In this document: positions 9,339 to 17,124 of the stretch, one piece after another
Position numbering within the stretch: the first letter of the stretch is position 1
Layout of the letters: each line of letters begins with the position of its first letter
Source of the DNA: Micromonospora sp. WMMD1120
Lineage (GTDB): Bacteria > Actinomycetota > Actinomycetes > Mycobacteriales > Micromonosporaceae
Reading direction: 5' to 3'
DNA length: 64,000 bases
Assembly (NCBI RefSeq): GCF_029626235.1
Contig: NZ_JARUBO010000005.1
Coordinates: forward strand, 2,946,501-3,010,500
Position numbers and translations under genes: made by a program
Notes under the pieces: generated by a model
The model's database searches: none
Seen by the model: the letters and a program-made list of their open reading frames with translations, nothing else
What the model was told of the DNA's origin: nothing

Positions 9339-9935
9339 TCAGCCGGCTACGAGCGCCACGGCCAGCCCGGCCATCAGGACGGCGATGGCCGCGTCCAGCA
9401 CCCGCCAGGCCGCGGCGCGGGCGAGCAGGGGCGCGAGCCGCCGCGCACCGACACCGAGCGCGGTGAACCACACCGCGCTGGCCGCGACCGCGCCGGCTCC
9501 GAACACCCAGCGGTACGGATGCTGCTGCGCCACACCGCCGAGCAGCAGCACGGTGTCGAGGTAGACGTGCGGGTTCAGGTAGGTGAAGGCGGCGCAGGCG
9601 AGCAGTGTCGCGCCCAGCGTGGCCGGTGGCCGTTCGGTCGGCACCAACGTTCCGGGACGCAGCGCGCGGCGGGCGGCGAACCCCGCGTAGCAGAGGAGGA
9701 ACGCCGCACCGCCCCACTTGATCGCCGTCAGGAGTCCCGGCCGGCCGGTGACCAGCGTCCCGACCCCGGCCACACCCGCCATGATCAGCAGAGCGTCGGA
9801 CGCGGCGCAGGTGAGCACCACCGGCACCACGTGCTCACGACGAAGGCCCTGGCGCAGGACGAAGGCGTTCTGCGCGCCGATGGCGACGATGAGCGCGATG
9901 GAGACCGAGAAGCCGGCGACGGCGGAGGTGAGCAC
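9339..9935 (-). CDS. lysE: LysE/ArgO family basic amino acid exporter
   Basis: A 198-residue membrane protein with six predicted helices. The family signature is visible at the N-terminus (IALIVAIGAQNAFVLRQGLRR) and in FTYLNPHVYLDTVLLLGG. LysE/ArgO proteins export excess lysine or arginine. The gene is divergent from a LysR-type regulator 69 bases away, the classic lysE-lysG arrangement in actinobacteria. GTG 9935 is 6 bases after TAGCGT (9947-9942), so the transcript is probably leaderless. Confidence 0.88.
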   Translation of the reverse strand: MLTSAVAGFSVSIALIVAIGAQNAFVLRQGLRREHVVPVVLTCAASDALLIMAGVAGVGTLVTGRPGLLTAIKWGGAAFLLCYAGFAARRALRPGTLVPTERPPATLGATLLACAAFTYLNPHVYLDTVLLLGGVAQQHPYRWVFGAGAVAASAVWFTALGVGARRLAPLLARAAAWRVLDAAIAVLMAGLAVALVAG

Positions 9936-10004
9936 CAGGCCACGCTAGGGGGGTCGGCTGACACCAGTCCAACTAAAGATTTTCACCGAACATAAGCTCT
10001 GCTG
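9936..10004. promoter_or_regulatory. Divergent lysE/lysG promoter region
   Basis: Two leaderless promoters face away from each other: TAGCGT (9947-9942, minus) 6 bases before lysE GTG 9935, and TAAGCT (9993-9998, plus) 6 bases before lysG ATG 10005. The AT-richer centre, 9970-9990, is the likely LysG binding site and would place the regulator between both promoters. Confidence 0.6.
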
Positions 10005-10898
10005 ATGGAAGGTCTCGACTCGGCACAACTCCGTACGCTCGCCGCGGTGGTGGCGGAGGGCAGCTTCGACGCGGCGGCGCGGCTGCTGCACGTCACGCCG
10101 TCGGCGGTCAGCCAACGGATCAAGGCCCTGGAGGAGGCCGTCGGCCAGGTGTTGGTCCGCCGCGTCCGACCCTGCGTGGCCACCGAGGCGGGTCGGCCGT
10201 TGCTGCGCCTGGCCGGTCAGCTGGCGCTGCTCGAACGGGAGGCGCTGGCCGATGCCCGGGGTCCCCTGGCCGGCGGTGGCCTGGTGCGGGTCGCGGTGGT
10301 GGTCAACGCGGATTCGCTGGCCACCTGGTTCCCCGCCGCGCTGGCCCGACTGCCGCAGCGGGCCGGGCTCTCCTTCGACCTGCGCCAGGACGACCAGGAC
10401 CACACCGCCGAGCTGCTTCGGGACGGTTCGGTGACAGCGGCGGTGACCGCCCAGCGGGAGGCCGTGCAGGGCTGTCGGGTGCAGCGGCTCGGGGCGATGC
10501 GCTACCGCGCGCTGTCCACACCGGAGTTCGCTGCCGACCACTTCGCGGCGGGTTTCACCGCCGAGGCGGTGGCCGGCGCGCCGCTTCTCGTCTTCGACCG
10601 TAAGGACCGGGTGCAGCACCGCTTCATCCGGGCGGTGACCGGCCGGCCGCTCGACCCGCCGGTGCACTACGCGCCCTCGGTGCCGGGCCTCAGCGAGCTG
10701 ATCCGGCTCGGACTGGGCTGGAGCATGGTGCCGGAACAGATCGCCGAAGCCGACCTGGCCACCGGCCGCTGCGTGGACCTCGCGCCGGGCCGGCACCTGG
10801 ATGTCCCGCTCTACTGGCAGCACTGGCGGTTGGCGTCGAACGTGCTGACCGCCCTGACCGCCGCCGTCCGGGCGGTGACCACCGAGCGCCTGCGCTGA
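10005..10898 (+). CDS. lysG: LysR family regulator, ArgP/LysG type
   Basis: A 297-residue LysR regulator. The N-terminal helix-turn-helix is within LAAVVAEGSFDAAARLLHVTPSAVSQRIKALEE, with the typical ArgP/LysG wording at the start (QLRTLAAVVAEGSFDAAA). The effector-binding domain spans about 90-290. It probably activates the divergent lysE gene in response to basic amino acids, the known role of LysG. ATG 10005 follows TAAGCT by 6 bases (leaderless). Confidence 0.88.
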   Translation: MEGLDSAQLRTLAAVVAEGSFDAAARLLHVTPSAVSQRIKALEEAVGQVLVRRVRPCVATEAGRPLLRLAGQLALLEREALADARGPLAGGGLVRVAVVVNADSLATWFPAALARLPQRAGLSFDLRQDDQDHTAELLRDGSVTAAVTAQREAVQGCRVQRLGAMRYRALSTPEFAADHFAAGFTAEAVAGAPLLVFDRKDRVQHRFIRAVTGRPLDPPVHYAPSVPGLSELIRLGLGWSMVPEQIAEADLATGRCVDLAPGRHLDVPLYWQHWRLASNVLTALTAAVRAVTTERLR

Positions 10899-10920
10899 CC
10901 GCCGTCGTCCCGGGCGGCCG

Positions 10921-11031
10921 GCGCCGAGCGCTGGCAGCGAGCGCCGAGCGCTGGCAGTAAGCGCCGAGCGCTGGCAGCGAGCGCCGAGCGCTGGCAGTAA
11001 GCGCGGAGCGCTCGCAGCGAGCGCCGACGGC
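10921..11031 (+). repeat. 20-nt tandem repeat array
   Basis: Five consecutive 20-nt units fill 10921-11020, followed by a partial unit to 11031. The unit is GCGCCGAGCGCTGGCAGCGA or the same ending in GTAA; the two endings alternate in the first four units, giving a 40-nt higher-order period. The fifth unit has two substitutions. The array lies between the ends of two convergent genes (lysG and the carboxylase alpha chain). Each unit contains the self-complementary AGCGCT. Confidence 0.9.
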
Positions 11032-12783
11032 TCAGGCGATGGTGCAGATCGGAGCGCCGGCGGTGATGGCGGCACCCACCTCGGCGGTCAGGCCGCCGAC
11101 CGTGCCCGCCTTGTGCGCGTGCAACGGCTGCTCCATCTTCATCGCCTCCAGCACCACGACCAGGTCGCCCTCGGCCACCGTGTCGCCGTCCGCGACCGCG
11201 ATCTTGACGATGGTGCCCTGCATCGGGGAGGTGAGCGCGTCGCCGCCGACGGGGGCGCCGGCCTTGGCGCCGCCCCCGCGCCGGGTCGGCCGACGGGATG
11301 CGGGTGCCGCTGTGGTCGTACTCCCGCCGAAGCCGGCGGGGAGGCTGACCTCGAGGCGCTTGCCGCCGACCTCGACCACGACGGTGTCGCGTTCGGCCGG
11401 CGCCTCGGCGGCGCCGGCGGTGGCGACGAACGGCGCGACGGTGTTGTGGAACTCGGTCTCGATCCACCGGGTGTGCACGGTGAACGGTTCGGCGGTGAAG
11501 GCCTCGTCCCGGACGACCAGCCGGTGGAACGGCAGCGCGGTGGCCATCCCGTCGACGACCATCTCGTCGAGCGCGCGGCGGGCACGCTCCAACGCCTCGG
11601 TCCGCGTCTCGCCGACGATGATCACCTTGGCCAGCAGCGAGTCGAAGTTGCCGCCGATCACGTCGCCGGCCGAGATGCCGGTGTCCACCCGCACACCCGG
11701 GCCGCTCGGCAGCCGCAGCGCGGTGACGGTGCCCGGGGCGGGCAGGAAGTTGCGGCCCGGGTCCTCGCCGTTGATCCGGAACTCGATGGCGTGCCCGCGC
11801 GGCGTCGGGTCCTCGGTGATCCGCAGCTTCTCACCGTCGGCGATCCGGAACTGCTCGCGGACCAGGTCGATGCCGGCGGTCTCCTCGGTGACCGGGTGCT
11901 CGACCTGGAGCCGGGTGTTGACCTCCAGGAAGGAGATCGTGCCGTCCCGGCCGACCAGGTATTCCACGGTGCCCGCACCGTGGTAGCCGGCCTCGCGGCA
12001 GATCGCCTTGGCGCTGTCGTGGATCTGGGCACGCTGGGCGTCGGTGAGGAACGGCGCCGGGGCCTCCTCGACGAGCTTCTGGTGCCGTCGTTGCAGGGAG
12101 CAGTCGCGGGTGCCGACCACGATCACGTTGCCGTGCTGGTCGGCGAGGACCTGTGCCTCGACGTGGCGGGGCTGGTCCAGGTAGCGCTCGACGAAGCACT
12201 CGCCCCGGCCGAACGCCGCGACCGCCTCCCGGGTGGCCGACTCGAAGAGCTGCGGGATCTCCTCCATCGTCCGGGCGACCTTGAGGCCGCGCCCACCACC
12301 ACCGAACGCGGCCTTGATGGCGACCGGCAGGCCGTGGTCGGCGGCGAACGCGATCACCTCGTCCGGGCTCGCCACCGGGTCCGGGGTGCCGGGCACCAGC
12401 GGCGCGCCGGCCCGCTGGGCGATGTGCCGGGCGGTCACCTTGTCGCCCAGGTCACGGATCGCCTGCGGGGTGGGGCCGATCCAGGTCAGCCCGGCGTCGG
12501 TGACCGCCTGGGCGAAGTCGGCGTTCTCACTGAGAAACCCATAACCCGGGTGTACGGCGTCCGCGCCGGACCGGGCGGCCACGTCGAGGAGCTTGTCGAT
12601 GCGCAGGTAGGTGTCGGTGGCGCTGTCGCCGCCGAGCGCGTAGGCCTCGTCCGCCAGGGTCGCGTGCAGGGCGTCGCGGTCGGAGTCCGCGTAGACGGCG
12701 ACGCTGCCCAGGCCGGCGTCGCGGCACGCGCGGATCACCCGGACGGCGATCTCGCCGCGGTTGGCGATGAGTACCTTGCGCAC
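11032..12783 (-). CDS. Acyl-CoA carboxylase alpha subunit (biotin carboxylase and biotin carrier)
   Basis: A 583-residue AccA3/PccA-like protein. The biotin carboxylase part (about 1-450) begins [22 protein letters not shown] and contains the ATP-grasp GGGGRGLKV and [14 protein letters not shown]. The C-terminal carrier domain has the biotinylation motif [12 protein letters not shown]. It carboxylates biotin with ATP and bicarbonate for acetyl- or propionyl-CoA carboxylase. I choose GTG 12783 because GGGGAGGAG lies just upstream and family members start with this [10 protein letters not shown]; a frame extending to 12831 is probably untranslated. Its beta chain (27630) and epsilon chain (20187) are elsewhere in the window. 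Confidence 0.92.
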   Translation of the reverse strand: MRKVLIANRGEIAVRVIRACRDAGLGSVAVYADSDRDALHATLADEAYALGGDSATDTYLRIDKLLDVAARSGADAVHPGYGFLSENADFAQAVTDAGLTWIGPTPQAIRDLGDKVTARHIAQRAGAPLVPGTPDPVASPDEVIAFAADHGLPVAIKAAFGGGGRGLKVARTMEEIPQLFESATREAVAAFGRGECFVERYLDQPRHVEAQVLADQHGNVIVVGTRDCSLQRRHQKLVEEAPAPFLTDAQRAQIHDSAKAICREAGYHGAGTVEYLVGRDGTISFLEVNTRLQVEHPVTEETAGIDLVREQFRIADGEKLRITEDPTPRGHAIEFRINGEDPGRNFLPAPGTVTALRLPSGPGVRVDTGISAGDVIGGNFDSLLAKVIIVGETRTEALERARRALDEMVVDGMATALPFHRLVVRDEAFTAEPFTVHTRWIETEFHNTVAPFVATAGAAEAPAERDTVVVEVGGKRLEVSLPAGFGGSTTTAAPASRRPTRRGGGAKAGAPVGGDALTSPMQGTIVKIAVADGDTVAEGDLVVVLEAMKMEQPLHAHKAGTVGGLTAEVGAAITAGAPICTIA

Positions 12784-12876
12784 CTCGTGGCTCCTCCCCG
12801 GCAGGTTACTGACCGGGAGTGTATCGGCCACCCCGCTGACCCTAACGATCGCTCAGTGTGGGATGGGGCACTCCGG

Positions 12877-12900
12877 TTAGTCAAACTTGGCTATTACGCT
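12877..12900 (+). promoter_or_regulatory. padR leaderless promoter with PadR-type operator
   Basis: TACGCT (12895-12900) is 6 bases before GTG 12907. Directly upstream, TTAGTCAAACTTGGCTA (12877-12893) is an imperfect inverted repeat that resembles the perfect-core palindrome at 13531-13547. The shared half-site is TTAGTCAA / TTGACTAA. PadR binding here would block the promoter. Confidence 0.6.
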
Positions 12901-12906
12901 TGCTGA

Positions 12907-13533
12907 GTGTCTTCGACTCGGATGATGATCCTCGGTCTGGTGCGGTGGATGCAGCCCGTGCACGGCTACGACGTACGCCGTGAGCTGTTGAGCTGGAGCG
13001 CCGACAAGTGGGCGAACGTGCAGCCCGGATCGATTTATCACGCCCTGCGCAAACTCACCGAGGAGGGGTTGCTGCGGGCCGTGGCCACCGAACAGGTCGG
13101 TGCCCGTCCGGCTCGTACCACCTACGAGGTCACCCCCAAGGGTGAGGACGAGTTCGAGACGTTGCTGCGCAACCTGTGGTGGAACTTCTCCGAGCCGATC
13201 GACCCGTTCACCGCGGCCTTCTCCTTCCTGCCCGCCATGCCACGCCCCGAGGCGGCGGCGGCGCTGCGCAACCGGGCCAACCTGCTACGGGCCGGCATCG
13301 AGTCGATGCGGGCCTCGCTCGGCTCGGACTGGGTGCGCAACACCAAGCCGGTACATGTCGGGTGGATGTTCGAGCTGTGGTCGGCGCGGGCCGAAGCGGA
13401 GATGACCTGGTGCGAGCGGATCGCGGAACGCATCGAATCCGGTGTGTCGTACCTGCCTGCTGAGCTGGAGAACGCGGAAGGTTGGTCGGGGTGGCGCAGC
13501 GGCGACGGGAAGCGCGAGGCGTCAGGCGAATAA
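12907..13533 (+). CDS. PadR family transcriptional regulator
   Basis: A 208-residue PadR regulator. The winged helix (about 1-90) includes MMILGLVRWMQPVHGYDVRRELLSW, the lysine-containing GSIYHALRKLTEEGLLRAV and the wing TTYEVTPKGEDEF. A helical C-terminal region (about 100-205) matches the dimerisation domain. It is followed by an ABC-type exporter pair, a common arrangement in which PadR represses a drug exporter. Two copies of one palindrome, in front of padR and in front of the exporter, support co-regulation. The start is GTG 12907, probably leaderless. Confidence 0.88.
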   Translation: MSSTRMMILGLVRWMQPVHGYDVRRELLSWSADKWANVQPGSIYHALRKLTEEGLLRAVATEQVGARPARTTYEVTPKGEDEFETLLRNLWWNFSEPIDPFTAAFSFLPAMPRPEAAAALRNRANLLRAGIESMRASLGSDWVRNTKPVHVGWMFELWSARAEAEMTWCERIAERIESGVSYLPAELENAEGWSGWRSGDGKREASGE

Positions 13534-13569
13534 TCAACGTTGACTAAAAAAGCTATATCGCGTTAGCCT
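13531..13569 (+). promoter_or_regulatory. Exporter operon promoter with second PadR-type operator
   Basis: TAATCAACGTTGACTAA (13531-13547) is a near-perfect palindrome that includes the padR stop codon. The embedded TTGACT (13540-13545) is a good -35, with TAGCCT (13564-13569) as -10 after 18 bases. Repressor binding would cover the -35. Confidence 0.6.
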
Positions 13570-13685
13570 GCTGGTGCACAGCGGGGGAGTGCGCCGTTCG
13601 GCGTCGTCCCACTCGACGGCCGGCCCCGACCGGCCGACCGACACTCGACGGCCGGCACGGCCGGCCTGACCGACCAGGAGCAGAG

Positions 13686-14645
13686 ATGATCGAGACCAGG
13701 GGGCTGCGGAAGTCGTTCCGCTTCCGCGCGGGTCGAGAGACGAAGACGGTGGATGCCGTGCGGGGCGTCAACCTGGAGGTCGCCGAGGGCGAGATCTTCG
13801 GCTTCCTCGGCCCGAACGGCGCCGGCAAGACCACCACGCTGCGGATGCTCGCCACGCTTATCGAGCCGGACGGCGGTGAGGCCACCATCGCGGGGGCCGA
13901 CCTGCGCAAGGACCCGGCCGAGGTGCGTCGCCGCATCGGTTACGTCCCGCAGGGCGGCAGCACCTGGGACGAGTCCACCGCCCGCGAGGAGTTGGTGCTG
14001 CACGCCCGGTCGTACGGCATCGGCAAGGCCGACGCGCAGCGGCGCGCCGCCCGCGCCCTGGACGCCTTCCAGCTCACCGAGTACGCCGACCGGAAGTGCA
14101 AGACCTACTCCGGCGGCCAGCGCCGTCGGGTCGAGATCGCGCTCGGCATCATCCACGAGCCGAAGATCGTCTTTCTGGACGAGCCGACCACCGGTCTCGA
14201 CCCGCAGAGCCGCGCCCACATGTGGGACGAGATCCGGCGGCTACGCGCCGACGGCATGACCGTCTTCATCACCACGCACTACCTGGACGAGGCCGACGCG
14301 CTCTGCGACCGTATCGCGATCATGGACAACGGCGAGGTGGTGGCGGAGGGCACGCCGGCCGAGCTGAAGCGGGAGATCTCCGGCGACGTGGTGCTCGTCG
14401 GCCTCGACCTGGCCACCACCCCGCAGGCCGCCAAGGTGCTCGACGGCGAGCCGTACGTCAACAAACTGGAGACCGCCGACGAGGGCGGCCTGCGCCTCTA
14501 CGTCGACGAGGGCGCCACCGTCATCCCGCAGGTGCTGCGCCGCCTCGACCACGCCGGGCTGGAGCTGCGCTCGATCGAGCTGCACCGACCCAGCCTGGAC
14601 GACGTATTCCTCACCAAGACCGGCCGCTCGCTGCGCGAGTCCTGA
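13686..14645 (+). CDS. DrrA-like ABC transporter ATP-binding protein
   Basis: A 319-residue ATPase of the daunorubicin-resistance (DrrA) subfamily. Motifs in order: Walker A GPNGAGKTTTLRML, Q-loop VPQGGS, signature YSGGQRRRVEIA, Walker B IVFLDEPTTGLDPQ, H-loop TTHYLDEAD. The C-terminal region (about 225-319) ends with ELHRPSLDDVFLTKTG, the DrrA-type tail. ATG 13686 has a GGAGCAG upstream. It pairs with the permease gene 14 bases downstream. The exported compound is unknown; the PadR regulator upstream suggests an inducible toxic compound. Confidence 0.92.
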   Translation: MIETRGLRKSFRFRAGRETKTVDAVRGVNLEVAEGEIFGFLGPNGAGKTTTLRMLATLIEPDGGEATIAGADLRKDPAEVRRRIGYVPQGGSTWDESTAREELVLHARSYGIGKADAQRRAARALDAFQLTEYADRKCKTYSGGQRRRVEIALGIIHEPKIVFLDEPTTGLDPQSRAHMWDEIRRLRADGMTVFITTHYLDEADALCDRIAIMDNGEVVAEGTPAELKREISGDVVLVGLDLATTPQAAKVLDGEPYVNKLETADEGGLRLYVDEGATVIPQVLRRLDHAGLELRSIELHRPSLDDVFLTKTGRSLRES

Positions 14646-14659
14646 CCACCGGAGACGAC

Positions 14660-15415
14660 ATGAAATTCGCCCGTGACACGTGGCTGATCTTCCAGCGGCA
14701 GACCCAGCTCCTGCTGCGCAACCCGGTCTGGGTCTTCGTCGGAGTGTTCCAGCCGGTGATGTACCTGCTGCTCTTCGCGCCGCTGCTCAAACCCGCGCTG
14801 AACGCGCCCACCCAGGCCGCCGCCTACAAGATCTTCGTACCGGGTCTGCTGGTGCTGCTGGCGATCTTCGGCGGCCTGTTCCAGGGCTTCGGCCTGATCG
14901 CGGAGCTGCGCGCCGGCGTCATCGAACGCTCCCGGGTCACCCCGATCAGCCGGCTCGCCCTGCTGCTCGGCCGCTCGCTGCGCGACGTGGTCTCGCTCAT
15001 CGTGCAGGCGGTCATCATCACAGTGCTGGCCCTCCTGTTCGACCTGCGGGTCTTCCTCGGAGACCTGCTGCTGGCGTACCTGATGCTCGCCCTGATCGCC
15101 CTCATGACCTCGGCCGTCTCCTACGGCGTCGCGCTCAAGGTCAAGAGCGAGGACGCGCTGGCTCCGCTGATGAACACTGTGGCGCAGCCGGTGCTGCTGC
15201 TCTCCGGCATCCTGCTGCCGCTGACCTTCGCGCCCGGCTGGTTGCAGGGCATCGCCAACTGGAACCCGTTCTCCTGGGCGGTCGACGGCACGCGGGCGCT
15301 GTTCGCCGGTGACCTCGGCAGCGACAAGGTCTGGCAGGGCCTGGGCATCACCGCCGTCCTCGCCGCGCTGGGCGTCTTCTGGGCCGCCCGTCAGTTCGCC
15401 CGCAGCGTCCGCTGA
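14660..15415 (+). CDS. ABC-2 type permease, DrrB-like
   Basis: A 251-residue membrane protein with about six helices. After a short cytoplasmic start (MKFARDTWLIFQRQ) comes the first helix near PVWVFVGVFQPVMYLLLFAPLL and the DrrB-type segment ERSRVTPISRLALLLGRSLRD. It ends with a helix and FARSVR. It forms the membrane channel for the preceding ATPase. GGAGACGAC upstream of ATG 14660 supplies the ribosome site. Confidence 0.9.
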   Translation: MKFARDTWLIFQRQTQLLLRNPVWVFVGVFQPVMYLLLFAPLLKPALNAPTQAAAYKIFVPGLLVLLAIFGGLFQGFGLIAELRAGVIERSRVTPISRLALLLGRSLRDVVSLIVQAVIITVLALLFDLRVFLGDLLLAYLMLALIALMTSAVSYGVALKVKSEDALAPLMNTVAQPVLLLSGILLPLTFAPGWLQGIANWNPFSWAVDGTRALFAGDLGSDKVWQGLGITAVLAALGVFWAARQFARSVR

Positions 15416-15461
15416 CCGGCCCCTGCGACTCGGTTTCCTGGCCTGGCCGTGCTTGCCGCTT

Positions 15462-15536
15462 GATCGACTCGGTCTCCTGGAAGTCGGGGTGTCCTACCGC
15501 GGGGGATGCCGCGACTTCCAGGAACCGGAGTGGATC
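15462..15536. repeat. Dispersed inverted repeat, family C copy 1 (diverged)
   Basis: Arms at 15462-15486 and 15512-15536 are 25-bp imperfect inverted repeats; the inner part CTCCTGGAAGTCG / CGACTTCCAGGA is nearly perfect. The outer end GAGTGGATC matches the family found at 17042-17116 and 63818-63904. It lies between convergent genes (permease end 15415, methyltransferase end 15549) and may serve as a bidirectional terminator. Confidence 0.75.
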
Positions 15537-15548
15537 AGAGCTCGCCGG

Positions 15549-16202
15549 TCAGCGCACCCGGGCGAGGGTGAGGCCGTCCGCGATCGGCAACATCACCGGG
15601 TCCACCCGTACGTCGGCGAGGACCTCGTCGTTGAACGCGGCGATGGCCCTGTCACTGGCGTCCCGCGGGGCGATCACGCGGCCGCCGCGCAGCACGTTGT
15701 CGACGGCGATCACCCCGCCCGGGCGCATGCGGGGCACCAACTCCGCCCAGTAGATCGGGTAGCCGGTCTTGTCCGCGTCGATGAACGCGAAGTCCAGCTG
15801 GCGCTCGTGAGGCAACTCACGCATGCGGTCAGCAGCCGGGCCGATGCGCAGGTCGATCCGGTCCTGCACGCCGGCCCTTTCCCAGTAGCGCCGGGCGACG
15901 CCGGTGAACTCCTCGGAGATGTCGAAGCAGATCAACCGCCCGCCCTCGGGCAGCCCTCGGGCAATCGCCAACGACGACAGCCCGGTGAACGTGCCGATCT
16001 CGACGGCCTGCCGTACGCCGAGCAACCGGGTGAGGAACGTCAGGAAGGCGGCCTGCTCCGGGGCTACCTGCATGCTGGCATGCTCGGGAAGCAGCGCGAG
16101 GGTCTCCTCGGCCAGGTCCCGGATGATCTCGTCCGGCGGGGCGCCGTGCGCGACCAGGTAGGCGTGCAACTCGTCGGTGAGCGGGATCGACTTGGTGGTC
16201 AT
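15549..16202 (-). CDS. Class I SAM-dependent O-methyltransferase
   Basis: A 217-residue methyltransferase of the caffeoyl-CoA OMT/COMT-like bacterial family. The SAM site is AVEIGTFTGLSSLAIARGLP, followed by the acidic ICFDIS. Metal and catalytic segments FIDADKTGYPIYW and VDNVLRGGRV match the divalent-metal-dependent O-methyltransferases. The substrate is probably a catechol-like compound, but nothing nearby identifies it. Its ATG at 16202 overlaps the maf stop by 4 bases (ATGA), so it is co-translated with maf. Confidence 0.88.
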   Translation of the reverse strand: MTTKSIPLTDELHAYLVAHGAPPDEIIRDLAEETLALLPEHASMQVAPEQAAFLTFLTRLLGVRQAVEIGTFTGLSSLAIARGLPEGGRLICFDISEEFTGVARRYWERAGVQDRIDLRIGPAADRMRELPHERQLDFAFIDADKTGYPIYWAELVPRMRPGGVIAVDNVLRGGRVIAPRDASDRAIAAFNDEVLADVRVDPVMLPIADGLTLARVR

Positions 16203-16867
16203 GACCGGACGTTACCCAGTGGCTCGACCGACTGGCCGCCCGGCGCGACCTTCGTCCACAGGTCCGTGATACGCAGGTCCAACTCGGCGAGCATTCTTCG
16301 CAGCAGCGGCATCGACAGCCCGACCACAGTCCCCGCGTCACCCTCGATCCGCTCCACGAACGACCCCCCCAACCCGTCGATCGTGAACGCGCCGGCCACC
16401 GCCAACGGTTCACCCGTTGCCACGTAGGTGGCAATCTCGTCGTCGGAGATGTCAGCGAAGTGGACGACGGTCGAGGCGACCGCCGCCGCCCGCCGCCCCT
16501 CGGTCACGTCAATCAGACAGTGCCCGCTGTGCAGCACGCCGCTGCGCCCCCGCATCCGCAACCACCGCCGGGTCGCGTCCTCCGGGTCCGTCGGCTTGCC
16601 GAGAATCTGCCCGTCGAACGCGAGCACCGAGTCACAGCCGATCACCAAGGTCCGCTGGTCGGCGGCGGGGCTCAGCCGGCCCGCCACCGCCTCGGCCTTG
16701 AGCCGCGCCAACTCCAGGCACAGGTCCTCCGCCCGCTCGGCCACCACCACCGACTCGTCGACCCCACTGACCAGCACATCCGGTTCGACACCGGCAGCCT
16801 GGAGCAACTTGCGACGGGCAGGGCTCGCCGACGCGAGCACGAGGCGGAGCGGCAAAGTCTCAGACAC
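16199..16867 (-). CDS. maf: Maf family nucleoside triphosphate pyrophosphatase
   Basis: A 222-residue Maf/HAM1-fold protein. The N-terminal signature LVLASASPARRKLLQAAG and SGVDES are present, as are IGCDSVLAFDGQILGKP and the downstream SGHCLIDV. Maf proteins hydrolyse modified or non-canonical nucleotides to monophosphates and have been linked to septum control. I chose GTG 16867, 7 bases after TAACGT (leaderless) and matching the family start; a longer frame reaches 16915. The O-methyltransferase follows with an ATGA overlap. Confidence 0.9.
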   Translation of the reverse strand: MSETLPLRLVLASASPARRKLLQAAGVEPDVLVSGVDESVVVAERAEDLCLELARLKAEAVAGRLSPAADQRTLVIGCDSVLAFDGQILGKPTDPEDATRRWLRMRGRSGVLHSGHCLIDVTEGRRAAAVASTVVHFADISDDEIATYVATGEPLAVAGAFTIDGLGGSFVERIEGDAGTVVGLSMPLLRRMLAELDLRITDLWTKVAPGGQSVEPLGNVRS

Positions 16868-16874
16868 CCGCCCG

Positions 16875-16880
16875 ACGTTA
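16875..16880 (-). promoter_or_regulatory. -10 element TAACGT of leaderless maf promoter
   Basis: TAACGT reads on the minus strand from 16880 to 16875, 7 bases before GTG 16867. It supports the shorter maf start. Confidence 0.5.
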
Positions 16881-17041
16881 CCGGTTGACCGCCCCCAGAC
16901 CTGCGTACCGGTCAACGTGGGGCGCGGAGCCGGTGGTGGGACGATGATCTGGTGCCGGTGGAGTCCGCGCGCCGGCCATTGGCACCGTCAAAAGCCCCAC
17001 ATCACCCGACCGCCGACCGCTCGACCTCGCCCATCCACCTT

Positions 17042-17116
17042 GATCCACTCGCGTTCAAGGAATCCGGGGCATCCCGCGCTCTGGAAAGGCCCTACTTCCT
17101 GAAACGCGAGTGGATC
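17042..17116. repeat. Dispersed inverted repeat, family C copy 2
   Basis: GATCCACTCGCGTT (17042-17055) and AACGCGAGTGGATC (17103-17116) are perfect 14-bp inverted arms with a 47-base centre. The element sits just downstream of the mycosin gene (end 17125) and may terminate that operon. Confidence 0.85.
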
Positions 17117-17124
17117 GAGGCCGG

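Noticed and set aside
10921..11031. CRISPR array
   Set aside because: Units are directly adjacent 20-mers without unique spacers, and no cas genes are present. The arrays at 36.3 kb and 62.5 kb fail for the same reason.
12784..12831. Longer start of the carboxylase alpha gene at 12831
   Set aside because: The family begins at [10 protein letters not shown], and GGGGAGGAG is placed correctly only for GTG 12783.
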